Source of the DNA: Synaphobranchus kaupii
Lineage: Eukaryota; Chordata; Actinopteri; Anguilliformes; Synaphobranchidae
Direction of reading: 5' to 3'
Assembly: GCA_029718625.1 (NCBI GenBank)
Contig: CM056397.1
Span: forward strand, 310,001 to 374,000
Length of the DNA: 64,000 nt
A program made the translations under genes and the position numbers. The notes beneath the pieces were generated by a model that was not told the DNA's origin, did no database searches, and saw nothing but the letters and a program-made list of their open reading frames with translations. Shown piece by piece: positions 23,638 through 35,760 of the stretch; position 1 is the stretch's first letter, and the number at the start of each line of letters is the position of its first letter.

Positions 23638-26600
23638 TATTTACCCCCACTCCCTCTGTATTTACCTCGACTTCCTAATTATATACCCCCACTCCCTCTG
23701 TATTTACCTCCAGTTCCTAATTATCTAGCCCCACTCCCTCTGTATTTACACCCACTTTCTCCGTATCTACCCCAATTCCCTCTGTATTTACCCACACTTT
23801 CTCAGTATCTACCCCCACTCCCTCTGTATTTACCCACACTTCCTCAGTATCTACCCCCATTCCCTATGTATTTAGCCACACTTCCTCAGTATCTACCCCC
23901 ACTCCCTCTGTATTTACCCACAATTTATCAGTATCTATCCCCACTCCCTCTTTATTTACCCCTACTTCCACCGTATCTACCCCCTCTCCCTCTGTATTTA
24001 CCCCCACTTTCTCAGTATTTACCCCCACTCCCTCTGTATTTACCCACACTTTCTCAGTATCTACCCCCACTCCCTCTGTATTTACCCCTACTTCCTCAGT
24101 ATCTACCCCCACTTTGTCAGTATCTTCCCCCACTCCCTCTGTATTTACCCACACTTTCTCAGTATCTACCCCCACACCCTCTGTATTTACCCACAATTTC
24201 TCAGTATCTACCCCCACTCCCTCTGTATCTACCCCTACTTCCTCAGTATCTACCCCCACTTTCTCAGTATCTACCCCCATTCCCTGTGTATTTACCCACA
24301 CTCCCTCTGTATTTACCTCCAATTCCTAATTATCTAGCCCCACTCCCTCTGTATTTACACCCACTTTCTCTGTATCTACCCCAATTCCCTCTGTATTTAC
24401 CAACACTTTCTCAGTATCTACCCCCACACCCTCTGTATTTACCTCCACTTTCTCAGTATCTACCCCAATTCCCTCTGTATTTACCCACACTTTCTCAGTA
24501 TCTACCCCCACACCCTTTGTATTTACCCCCTGTTTCTCAGTATCTACCCCCGCTCCCTCTGTATTTACCCCCACTTCCTCAGTATCTACCCCCACTCCCT
24601 CTGTATTTACACCCACTTTCTCAGTATCTACCCCAATTCCCTCTGTATTTACCCACACTTTCTCAGTATCTACCCCCACACCCTCTGTATTTACCCCCAC
24701 TTTCTCAGTGTCTACCCCCACTCCCTCTGTATTTACCCACACTTTCTCAGTATCTACCCCCACACCCTCTGTATTTACCCACACTTTCTCAGTATCTACC
24801 CCCACTCCCTCTGTATTTACACCCACTTTCTCAGTATCTACCCCAATTCCCTCTGTATTTACCCACACTTTATCAGTATCTACCCCATTCCCTGTGTATT
24901 TACCTCCACTCCCTCTGTATCTACTCCCACTCCCTCTGTATTTACCTCCACTTCCTAATTATCTACCCCCACTCCCTCTCTATTTACCCCCACTTTCTCA
25001 GTATCTACCCCCACTCCCTCTGTATTTACCCACACTTTCTCAGTATCTACCCCATTCCCTGTGTATTTACCCCCACTCCCTCTGTATTTACCCCTACTTT
25101 CTCAGTATCTACCCCCACTCCCTCTGTATTTACCCCTACTTCCTCAGTATCTACCCCCACTTTCTCAGTATCTACCCCCACTCCCCCTGTATTTACCCAC
25201 ACTTTCTCAGTATCTACCCCCATTCCCTGTGTATTTACCCCCACTCCCTCTGTATTTACCTCGACTTCCTAATTATCTACCCCCCACTACCTCTGTATTT
25301 ACCTCCAGTTCCTAATTATCTAGCCCCACTCCCTCTGTATTTACACCCACTTTCTCCGTATCTACCCCAATTCCCTCTGTATTTACCCACACTTTCTCAG
25401 TATCTACCCCCACTCCCTCTGTATTTACCCCCACTTCCTCAGTATTTACCCCCATTCCCTATGTATTTATCCACACTTCCTCAGTATCTACCCCCACTCC
25501 CTCTGTATTTACCCACAATTTATCAGTATCTACCCCCACTCCCTCTTTATTTACCCCTACTTCCACCGTATCTACCCCCTCTCCCTCTGTATTTACCCCC
25601 ACTTTCTCAGTATCTACCCCCACTCCCTCTGTATTTACCCACACTTTCTCAGTATCTACCCCCACTCCCTCTGTATTTACCCCTACTTCCTCAGTATCTA
25701 CCCCCACTTTGTCAGTATCTTCCCCCACTCCCTCTGTATTTACCCACACTTTCTCAGTATCTACCCCACACCCTCTGTATTTACCCACACTTTCTCAGTA
25801 TCTACCCCCACTCCCTCTGTATTTACCTCCACTTCCTAATTATCTACCCCCACTCCCTCTGTATTTACACCCACTTTCTCAGTATCTACCCCAATTCCCT
25901 CTGTATTTACCCACACTTTCTCAGTATCTACCCCCATTCCCTGTGAATTTACCCCCACTCCCTCTGTATCTCCCCCCACTCCCTCTGTATTTACCTCCAC
26001 TTCCTAATTATCTACCCCCACTCCCTCTGTATTTACCCCCACTTTCTCAGTATCTACCCCCACTCCCTCTGTATTTACCCACACTTTCTCAGTATCTACC
26101 CCATTCCCTGTGTATTTACCCCCACTCCCTCTGTATTTACCCACACTTTCTCAGTATCTACCCCCACTCCCTCTGGATTTAACCCTACTTCCTCAGTATC
26201 TGCCCCCACTTTCTCAGTATCTACCCCCACTCCCTCTGTATTTACCCCCACTTTCTCAGTATCTACCCCCACTCCCTCTGTATTTACCTCCACTTCCTAA
26301 TTATCTAGCCCCACTCCCTCTGTATTTACACCCACTTTCTCCGTATCTACCCCAATTCCCTCTGTATTTACCCACACTTTCTCAATATCTACCCCCACAC
26401 CCTCTGTATTACCCCCACTTTCTCAGTATCTACCCCCACTCCCTCTGTATTTATCCACACTTTCTCAGTATCTACCCCCACACCCTCTGTATTTACCCCC
26501 ACTTTCTCAGTATCTACCCCAATTCCCTCTGTATTTACCCACACTTTCTCAGTATCTACCCCCACACCCTCTGTATTTACCCCCACTTTCTCAGTATCTA

Positions 26601-29331
26601 CCCCCCACTCCCTCTGTATTTACCCACAATTTATCAGTATCTACCCCCACTCCCTCTTTATTTACCCCTACTTCCACCGTATCTACCCCCTCTCCCTCTG
26701 TATTTACCCCCACTTTCTCAGTATCTACCCACACTCCCTCTGTATTTAACCACACTTTCTCAGTATCTACCCCCACTCCCTCTGTATTTACCCCTACTTC
26801 CTCAGTATCTACCCCCACTTTGTCAGTATCTTCCCCCACTCCCTCTGTATTTACCCACACTTTCTCAGTATCTACCCCCACACCCTCTGTATTTACCCAC
26901 ACTTTCTCAATATCTACCCCCACTCCCTCTGTATTTACCTCCACTTCCTAATTATCTACCCCCACTCCCTCTGTATTTACACCCACTTTCTCAGTATCTA
27001 CCCCAATTCCCTCTGTATTTACCCACACTTTCTCAGTATCTACCCCAATTCCCTCTGTATTTACCCACACTTTCTCAGTATCTACCCCCACTCCCTCTGT
27101 ATTTACCCCTACTTCCTCAGTATCTACCCCCACTTTGTCAGTATCTTCCCCCACTCCCTCTGTATTTACCCACACTTTCTCAGTATCTACCCCCACACCC
27201 TCTGTATTTACCCACACTTTCTCAATATCTACCCCCACTCCCTCTGTATTTACCTCCACTTCCTAATTATCTACCCCCACTCCCTCTGTATTTACCCCCA
27301 CTTTCTCAGTATCTACCCCCACTCCCTCTGTATTTACCCCTACTTCCTCAGTATCTACCCCCACTTTCTCAGTATCTACCCCCACTCCCTCTCTATTTAC
27401 CCCCACTTTCTCAGTATCTACCCCCACTCCCTCTGCATTTGCCTACAATTCCTCAGTATCTACCCCCACTCCCTCTGTATTTACCTCCACTTCCTAATTA
27501 TCTACCCCCACTCCCTCTGTATTTACACCCACTTTCTCAGTATCTACCCCAATTCCCTCTGTATTTACCCACACTTTATCAGTATCTACCCCATTCCCTG
27601 TGTATTTACCCCCACTCCCTCTGTATCTACTCCCACTCCCTCTGTATTTACCTCCACTTCCTAATTATCTACCCCCACTCCCTCTCTATTTACCCCCACT
27701 TTCTCAGTATCTACCCCCACTCCCTCTGTATTTACCCACACTTTCTCAGTATCTACCCCATTCCCTGTGTATTTACCCCCACTCCCTCTGTATTTACCCC
27801 TACTTTCTCAGTATCTACCCCCACTCCCTCTGTATTTACCCCTACTTCCTCAGTATCTACCCCCACTTTCTCAGTATCTACCCCCACTCCCCCTGTATTT
27901 ACCCACACTTTCTCAGTATCTAACCCCATTCCCTGTGTATTTACCCCCACTCCCTCTGTATTTACCTCGACTTCCTAATTATATACCCCCACTCCCTCTG
28001 TATTTACCTCCAGTTCCTAATTATCTAGCCCCACTCCCTCTGTATTTACACCCACTTTCTCCGTATCTACCCCAATTCCCTCTGTATTTACCCACACTTT
28101 CTCAGTATCTACCCCCACTCCCTCTGTATTTACCCACACTTCCTCAGTATCTACCCCCATTCCCTATGTATTTAGCCACACTTCCTCAGTATCTACCCCC
28201 ACTCCCTCTGTATTTACCCACAATTTATCAGTATCTATCCCCACTCCCTCTTTATTTACCCCTACTTCCACCGTATCTACCCCCTCTCCCTCTGTATTTA
28301 CCCCCACTTTCTCAGGATCTACCCCCACTCCCTCTGTATTTACCCACACTTTCTCAGTATCTACCCCCACTCCCTCTGTATTTACCCCTACTTCCTCAGT
28401 ATCTACCCCCACTTTGTCAGTATCTTCCCCCACTCCCTCTGTATTTACCCACACTTTCTCAGTATCTACCCCCACACCCTCTGTATTTACCCACACTTTC
28501 TCAGTATCTACCCCCCACTCCCTCTGTATCTACCCCTACTTCCTCAGTATCTACCCCCACTTTCTCAGTATCTACCCCCATTCCCTGTGTATTTACCCCC
28601 ACTCCCTCTGTATTTACCTCCAATTCCTAATGATCTAGCCCCACTCCCTCTGTATTTACACCCACTTTCTCTGTATCTACCCCAATTCCCTCTGTATTTA
28701 CCAACACTTTCTCAGTATCTACCCCCACACCCTCTGTATTTACCTCCACTTTCTCAGTATCTACCCCAATTCCCTCTGTATTTACCCACACTTTCTCAGT
28801 ATCTACCCCCCACACCCTTTGTATTTACCCCCTGTTTCTCAGTATCTACCCCCGCTCCCTCTGTATTTACCCCCACTTCCTCAGTATCTACCCCCACTCC
28901 CTCTGTATTTACACCCACTTTCTCAGTATCTACCCCAATTCCCTCTGTATTTACCCACACTTTCTCAGTATCTACCCCCACACCCTCTGTATTTACCCCC
29001 ACTTTCTCAGTGTCTACCCCCACTCCCTCTGTATTTACCCACACTTTCTCAGTATCTACCCCCACACCCTCTGTATTTACCCACACTTTCTCAGTATCTA
29101 CCCCCACTCCCTCTGTATTTACACCCACTTTCTCAGTATCTACCCCAATTCCCTCTGTATTTACCCACACTTTATCAGTATCTACCCCATTCCCTGTGTA
29201 TTTACCCCCACTCCCTCTGTATCTACTCCCACTCCCTCTGTATTTACCTCCACTTCCTAATTATCTACCCCCACTCCCTCTCTATTTACCCCCACTTTCT
29301 CAGTATCTACCCCCACTCCCTCTGTATTTAC
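23157..29331. repeat. 6.2-kb block, copy 1 of a duplication offset by about 10.4 kb
   Basis: Corresponds along its length to 33547-39730. The offset drifts between 10390 and 10401 because of scattered single-base indels. It contains two copies of a 1.87-kb block (23157-25029 and 27457-29331, 4300 bp apart) and one marker cassette (25946-26196). Copy-specific length changes include a lost C near 25764, a lost T near 26409 and extra C near 26600, 28510 and 28807. Confidence 0.8.
27457..29331. repeat. 1.87-kb block, representative of six copies
   Basis: Copies lie at 23157-25029, 27457-29331, 33547-35428, 37858-39730, 45598-46865 (right-hand two thirds only) and 61332-63208. Shared marks are TACTCCCACTCC, CCCCTGTTTCTCAG, CCAACACTTTC and the order of CTCCAATTCCTAAT and CTCGACTTCCTAAT monomers. 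Copies at 27.5 and 37.9 kb follow the CATTTGCC landmark. Those at 23.2, 33.5 and 61.3 kb follow a common CACTTTCTCAG monomer. There are therefore at least two left-junction lineages. Confidence 0.8.
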
Positions 29332-32300
29332 ACCCACTTTCTCAGTATCTACCCCAATTCCCTCTGTATTTACCCACACTTTCTCAGTATCTACCCCCAC
29401 ACCCTCTGTATTTACCCCCACTTTCTCAGTGTCTACCCCCACTCCCTCTGTATTTATCCACACTTTCTCAGTATCTACCCCCACACCCTCTGTATTTACC
29501 CCCACTTTCTCAGTATCTACCCCAATTCCCTCTGTATTTACCCACACTTTCTCAGTATCTACCCCCACACCCTCTGTATTTACCCCCACTTTCTCAGTAT
29601 CTACCCCCACTCCCTCTGTATTTACCCACAATTTATCAGTATCTACCCCCACTCCCTCTTTATTTACCCCTACTTCCACCGTATCTACCCCCTCTCCCTC
29701 TGTATTTACCCCCACTTTCTCAGTATCTACCCCCACTCCCTCTGTATTTAACCACACTTTCTCAGTATCTACCCCCACTCCCTCTGTATTTACCCCTACT
29801 TCCTCAGTATCTACCCCCACTTTGTCAGTATCTTCCCCCACTCCCTCTGTATTTACCCACACTTTCTCAGTATCTACCCCCACACCCTCTGTATTTACCC
29901 ACACTTTCTCAATATCTACCCCCACTCCCTCTGTATTTACCTCCACTTCCTAATTATCTACCCCCACTCCCTCTGTATTTACACCCACTTTCTCAGTATC
30001 TACCCCAATTCCCTCTGTATTTACCCACACTTTCTCAGTATCTACCCCAATTCCCTCTGTATTTACCCACACTTTCTCAGTATCTACCCCCACTCCCTCT
30101 GTATTTACCCCTACTTCCTCAGTATCTACCCCCACTTTGTCAGTATCTTCCCCCACTCCCTCTGTATTTACCCACACTTTCTCAGTATCTACCCCCACAC
30201 CCTCTGTATTTACCCACACTTTCTCAATATCTACCCCCACTCCCTCTGTATTTACCTCCACTTCCTAATTATCTACCCCCACTCCCTCTGTATTTACCCC
30301 CACTTTCTCAGTATCTACCCCCACTCCCTCTGTATTTACCCCTACTTCCTCAGTATCTACCCCCACTTTGTCAGTATCTTCCCCCACTCCCTCTGTATTT
30401 ACCCACACTTTCTCAGTATCTACCCCCACTCCCTCTCTATTTACCCCCACTTTCTCAGTATCTACCCCCACTCCCTCTGCATTTGCCTACAATTCCTCAG
30501 TATCTACCCCCACTCCCTCTGTATTTACCCCCACTTTCTCAGTATCTACCCCCACTCCCTCTGTATTTACCCCTACTTTCCTATTATCTCACACCATTCC
30601 CTCTGTATTTACCCCCACGTTCTAAGTATCTACCCCCACTCCCTCTGTATTTACCCCTACTTCCACCGTATCTACCCCCACTCCCTCTGTATTTACCCCC
30701 ACTTTCCCAGTATCTATGCCCACTCCCTCTGTATTTACCCCCACTTCCTCAGTATCTACCCCAACTCCCTCTGTATTTACCCACACTTTCTCAGTATCTA
30801 CCCCCACTCCCTCTGTATTTACCCACACTTTCTCACTATCTACCCCCACTCCCTCTGTATTTACCCACACTTCCTCAGTATCTACCCCCACTCCCTCTGT
30901 ATTTACCCACACTTTCTCAGTATCTACCCCCACTCCCTCTGTATTTACCCACACTTCCTCAGTATCTACCCCCATTCCCTATGTATTTAGCCACACTTCC
31001 TCAGTATCTACCCCCACTCCCTCTGTATTTACCCACAATTTATCAGTATCTACCCCCACTCCCTCTTTATTTACCCCTACTTCCACCGTATCTACCCCCT
31101 CTCCCTCTGTATTTACCTCCACTTTCTCAGTATCTACCCCCACTCCCTCTGTATTTACCCCTACTTCCTCAGTATCTACCCCCACTTTGTCAGTATCTTC
31201 CCCCACTCCCTCTGTATTTACCCACACTTTCTCAGTATCTACCCCCACTCCCTCTGTATTTACCCCTACTTCCTCAGTATCTACCCCCACTTTGTCAGTA
31301 TCTACCCCCACTCCCTCTGTATTTACCTCCACTTCCTAATTATCTAGCCCCACTCCCTCTGTATTTACACCCACTTTCTCCGTATATACCCCAATTCCCT
31401 CTGTATTTACCCACACTTTCTCAGTATCTACCCCCATTCCCTGTGTATTTACCCCCACTCCCTCTGTATCTACCCCCACTCCCTCTGTATTTACCTCCAC
31501 TTCCTAATTATCTACCCTACTCCCTCTGTATTTACACCCACTTTCTCAGTATCTACCCCAATTCCCTCTGTATTTATCCACACTTTCTCAATATCTACCC
31601 CCACACCCTTTGTATGTACCCCCAGTTTCTCAGTATCTACCCCCACTCCCTCTGTATTTACCCCCCACTTCCTCAGTATCTACCCCCACTCCCTCTGTAT
31701 TTACACCCACTTTCTCAGTATCTACCCCAATTCCCTCTGTATTTACCCACACTTTCTCAGTATCTACCCCCCACCACCCTCTGTATTTACCCCCACTTTC
31801 TCAGTATCTACCCCAATTCCCTCTGTATTTACCCACACTTTCTCAGTATCTACCCCCACACCCTCTGTATTTACCCCCACTTTCTCAGTGTCTACCCCCA
31901 CTCCCTCTGTATTTATCCACACTTTCTCATTATCTACCCCCACACCCCTCTGTATTTATCCACACTTTCTCAGTATCTACCCCCACTCCCTCTGTATTTA
32001 CCTCCACTTCCTAATTATCTACCCCCCACTCCCTCTGTATTTACACCCACTTTCTCAGTATCTACCCCAATTCCCTCTGTATTTACCCACACTTTATCAG
32101 TATCTACCCCATTCCCTGTGTATTTACCCCCACTCCCTCTGTATCTACCCCCACTCCCTCTGTATTTACCTCCACTTCCTAATTATCTACCCCCACTCCC
32201 TCTCTATTTACCCCCACTTTCTCAGTATCTACCTCCACTCCCTCTGTATTTACCCACATTTTATCAGTATCTACCCCCATTCCCTGTGTATTTACCCCCA

Positions 32301-33546
32301 CTCCCTCTGTATCTACCCCCACTCCCTCTGTATTTACCTCCAATTCCTAATTATCTAGCCTCACTCCCTCTGTATTTACACCCACTTTCTCCGTATCTAC
32401 CCCAATTCCCTCTGTATTTACCCACACTTTCTCAGTATCTACCCCCACACCCTCTGTATTTACCCCCACTTTCTCAGTATCTACCCCAATTCCCTCTGTA
32501 TTTACCAACACTTTCTCAGTATCTACACCCACCACCCTTTGTATTTACCCCCAGTTTCTCAGTATCTACCCCCGCTCCCTCTGTATTTACCCCCAACTTC
32601 CTCAGTATCTACCACCACTCCCTCTGTATTTACACCCACTTTCTCAGTATCTACCCCAATTCCCTCTGTATTTACCCACACTTTCTCAGTATCTACCCCC
32701 ACTCCCTCCCTCTTCCACTTCCTAATTATCTACCCCCACTCCCTCTCTATTTACCCCCACTTTCTCAGTATCTACCTCCACTCCCTCTGTATTTACCCAC
32801 ACTTTCTCAGTATCTACCCCATTCCCTGTGTATTTACCCCCACTCCCTCTGTATTTACCCCCACTTTCTCAGTATCTACCCCCACTCCCTCTGTATCTAC
32901 CCCTAATTCCTCAGTATCTACCCCCACTTTCTCAGTATCTACCCCCACTCCCCCTGTATTTACCCACACTTTCTCAGTATCTACCCCCATTCCCTGTGTA
33001 TTTACCCCCACTCCCTCTGTATTTACCTCCAATTCCTAATTATCTAGCCTCACTCCCTCTGTATTTACACCCACTTTCTCCGTATCTACCCCAATTCCCT
33101 CTGTATTTACCCCACACTTTCTCAGTATCTACCCCCACACCCTCTGTATTTACCCCCCACTTTCTCAGTATCTACCCCAATTCCCTCTGTATTTACCAAC
33201 ACTTTCTCAGTATCTACACCCACACCCTTTGTATTTACCCCCAGTTTCTCAGTATCTACCCCCGCTCCCTCTGTATTTACCCCCACTTCTCAGTATCTAC
33301 CCCCACTCCCCTCTGTATTTACACCCACTTTCTCAGTATCTACCCCCAATTCCCTCTGTATTTACCCCCACTTTCTCAGTATCTACCCCAATTCCCTCTG
33401 TATTTTACCCACCTTTCTCAGTATCTACCCCCACACCCTCTGTATTTACCCCCACTTTCTCAGTGTCCTACCCCCACTCCCTCTGTATTTACCCACTTTC
33501 TCAGTATCTACCCCCACACCCTCTGTATTTACCCACACTTTCTCAG
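29332..33546. repeat. Rearranged copy of the 13-23 kb region
   Basis: From about 29.34 to 30.26 kb the sequence follows about 13.3-14.2 kb. 30480-31330 carries the two rare landmarks as in 15.6-16.4 kb. 31.33-32.34 kb follows 16.97-17.98 kb, and 32.34-32.70 kb is closest to 53.6-53.96 kb (both have TACCACCACTCC). Two sub-segments around 31.1-31.3 kb are shortened relative to 16.1-16.4 kb. An aberrant junction lies at 32701-32720. The right half is the start of the indel-rich zone. Confidence 0.65.
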
Positions 33547-35760
33547 TATCTACCCCCACTCCCTCTGTATTTTACCTCCACTTCCTAATTATTCTACCCC
33601 CCACTCCCTCTGTATTTACACCCACTTTCTCAGTATCTACCCCAATTCCCTCTGTATTTACCCACACTTTATCAGTATCTACCCCATTCCCTGTGTATTT
33701 ACCCCCACTCCCTCTGTATCTACTCCCACTCCCTCTGTATTTACCTCCACTTCCTAATTATCTACCCCCCACTCCCTCTCTATTTACCCCCACTTTCTCA
33801 GTATCTACCCCCACTCCCTCTGTATTTACCCACACTTTCTCAGTATCTACCCCATTCCCTGTGTATTTACCCCCACTCCCTCTGTATTTACCCCTACTTT
33901 CTCAGTATCTACCCCCACTCCCTCTGTATTTACCCCTACTTCCTCAGTATCTACCCCCACTTTCTCAGTATCTACCCCCACTCCCCCTGTATTTACCCAC
34001 ACTTTCTCAGTATCTAACCCCATTCCCTGTGTATTTACCCCCACTCCCTCTGTATTTACCTCGACTTCCTAATTATATACCCCCACTCCCTCTGTATTTA
34101 CCTCCAGTTCCTAATTATCTAGCCCCACTCCCTCTGTATTTACACCCACTTTCTCCGTATCTACCCAAATTCCCTCTGTATTTACCCACACTTTCTCAGT
34201 ATCTACCCCCACTCCCTCTGTATTTACCCACACTTCCTCAGTATCTACCCCCATTCCCTATGTATTTAGCCACACTTCCTCAGTATCTACCCCCACTCCC
34301 TCTGTATTTACCCACAATTTATCAGTATCTATCCCCACTCCCCTCTTTATTTACCCCTACTTCCACCGTATCTACCCCCTCTCCCTCTGTATTTACCCCC
34401 ACTTTCTCAGTATCTACCCCCACTCCCTCTGTATTTACCCACACTTTCTCAGTATCTACCCCCACTCCCTCTGTATTTACCCCTACTTCCTCAGTATCTA
34501 CCCCCACTTTGTCAGTATCTTCCCCCCACTCCCTCTGTATTTACCCACACTTTCTCAGTATCTACCCCCCACACCCTCTGTATTTACCCACACTTTCTCA
34601 GTATCTACCCCCACTCCCTCTGTATCTACCCCTACTTCCTCAGTATCTACCCCCACTTTCTCAGTATCTACCCCCATTCCCTGTGTATTTACCCCCACTC
34701 CCTCTGTATTTACCTCCAATTCCTAATTATCTAGCCCCACTCCCTCTGTATTTACACCCACTTTCTCTGTATCTACCCCAATTCCCTCTGTATTTACCAA
34801 CACTTTCTCAGTATCTACCCCCCACACCCTCTGTATTTACCTCCACTTTCTCAGTATCTACCCCAATTCCCTCTGTATTTACCCACACTTTCTCAGTATC
34901 TACCCCCACACCCTTTGTATTTACCCCCTGTTTCTCAGTATCTACCCCCGCTCCCTCTGTATTTACCCCCACTTCCTCAGTATCTACCCCCACTCCCTCT
35001 GTATTTACACCCACTTTCTCTGTATCTACCCCAATTCCCTCTGTATTTACCCACACTTTCTCAGTATCTACCCCCACACCCTCTGTATTTACCCCCACTT
35101 TCTCAGTGTCTACCCCCACTCCCTCTGTATTTACCCACACTTTCTCAGTATCTACCCCCACACCCTCTGTATTTACCCACACTTTCTCAGTATCTAACCC
35201 CCACTCCCTCTGTATTTACACCCACTTTCTCAGTATCTACCCCAATTCCCTCTGTATTTACCCACACTTTATCAGTATCTACCCCATTCCCTGTGTATTT
35301 ACCCCCACTACCTCTGTATCTACTCCCACTCCCTCTGTATTTACCTCCACTTCCTAATTATCTACCCCCACTCCCTCTCTATTTACCCCCACTTTCTCAG
35401 TATCTACCCCCACTCCCTCTGTATTTACCCACACTTTCTCAGTATCTACCCCATTCCCTGTGTATTTACCCCCACTCCCTCTGTATTTACCCCTACTTTC
35501 TCAGTATCTACCCCCACTCCCTCTGTATTTACCCCTACTTCCTCAGTATCTACCCCCACTTTCTCAGTATCTACCCCCACTCCCCCTGTATTTACCCACA
35601 CTTTCTCAGTATCTACCCCCATTCCCTGTGTATTTACCCCCACTCCCTCTGTATTTACCTCGACTTCCTAATTATCTACCCCCACTACCTCTGTATTTAC
35701 CTCCAGTTCCTAATTATCTAGCCCCACTCCCTCTGTATTTTACACCCACTTTCTCCGTAT
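31600..35760. other. Indel-rich zone, probable low-quality consensus
   Basis: I count more than 20 private one-base length changes here, mostly an extra C in a run of five (for example near 31661, 32022, 33150, 33765, 34520, 34563 and 34820) or an extra T or A (33402, 33571, 33592, 35194, 35741). There are also short monomers of 20 and 19 bp (near 33280 and 33490). Density peaks at 33.1-33.8 kb. Paralogous copies at 16.9-25 kb and 37.9-39.7 kb lack almost all of them. Homopolymer-biased private indels are what uncorrected long-read error looks like. Genuine degeneration is the alternative. Confidence 0.65.
32701..32720. repeat. Aberrant junction monomer
   Basis: Instead of ACTCCCTCTG followed by a TATTTACCTCCAC monomer, the sequence reads ACTCCCTCCCTCTTCCAC. 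About 12 bp including the TATTTACC start is missing and CCTCTT is inserted. No other copy of this junction was seen in the window. It lies in the indel-rich zone. Confidence 0.7.
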
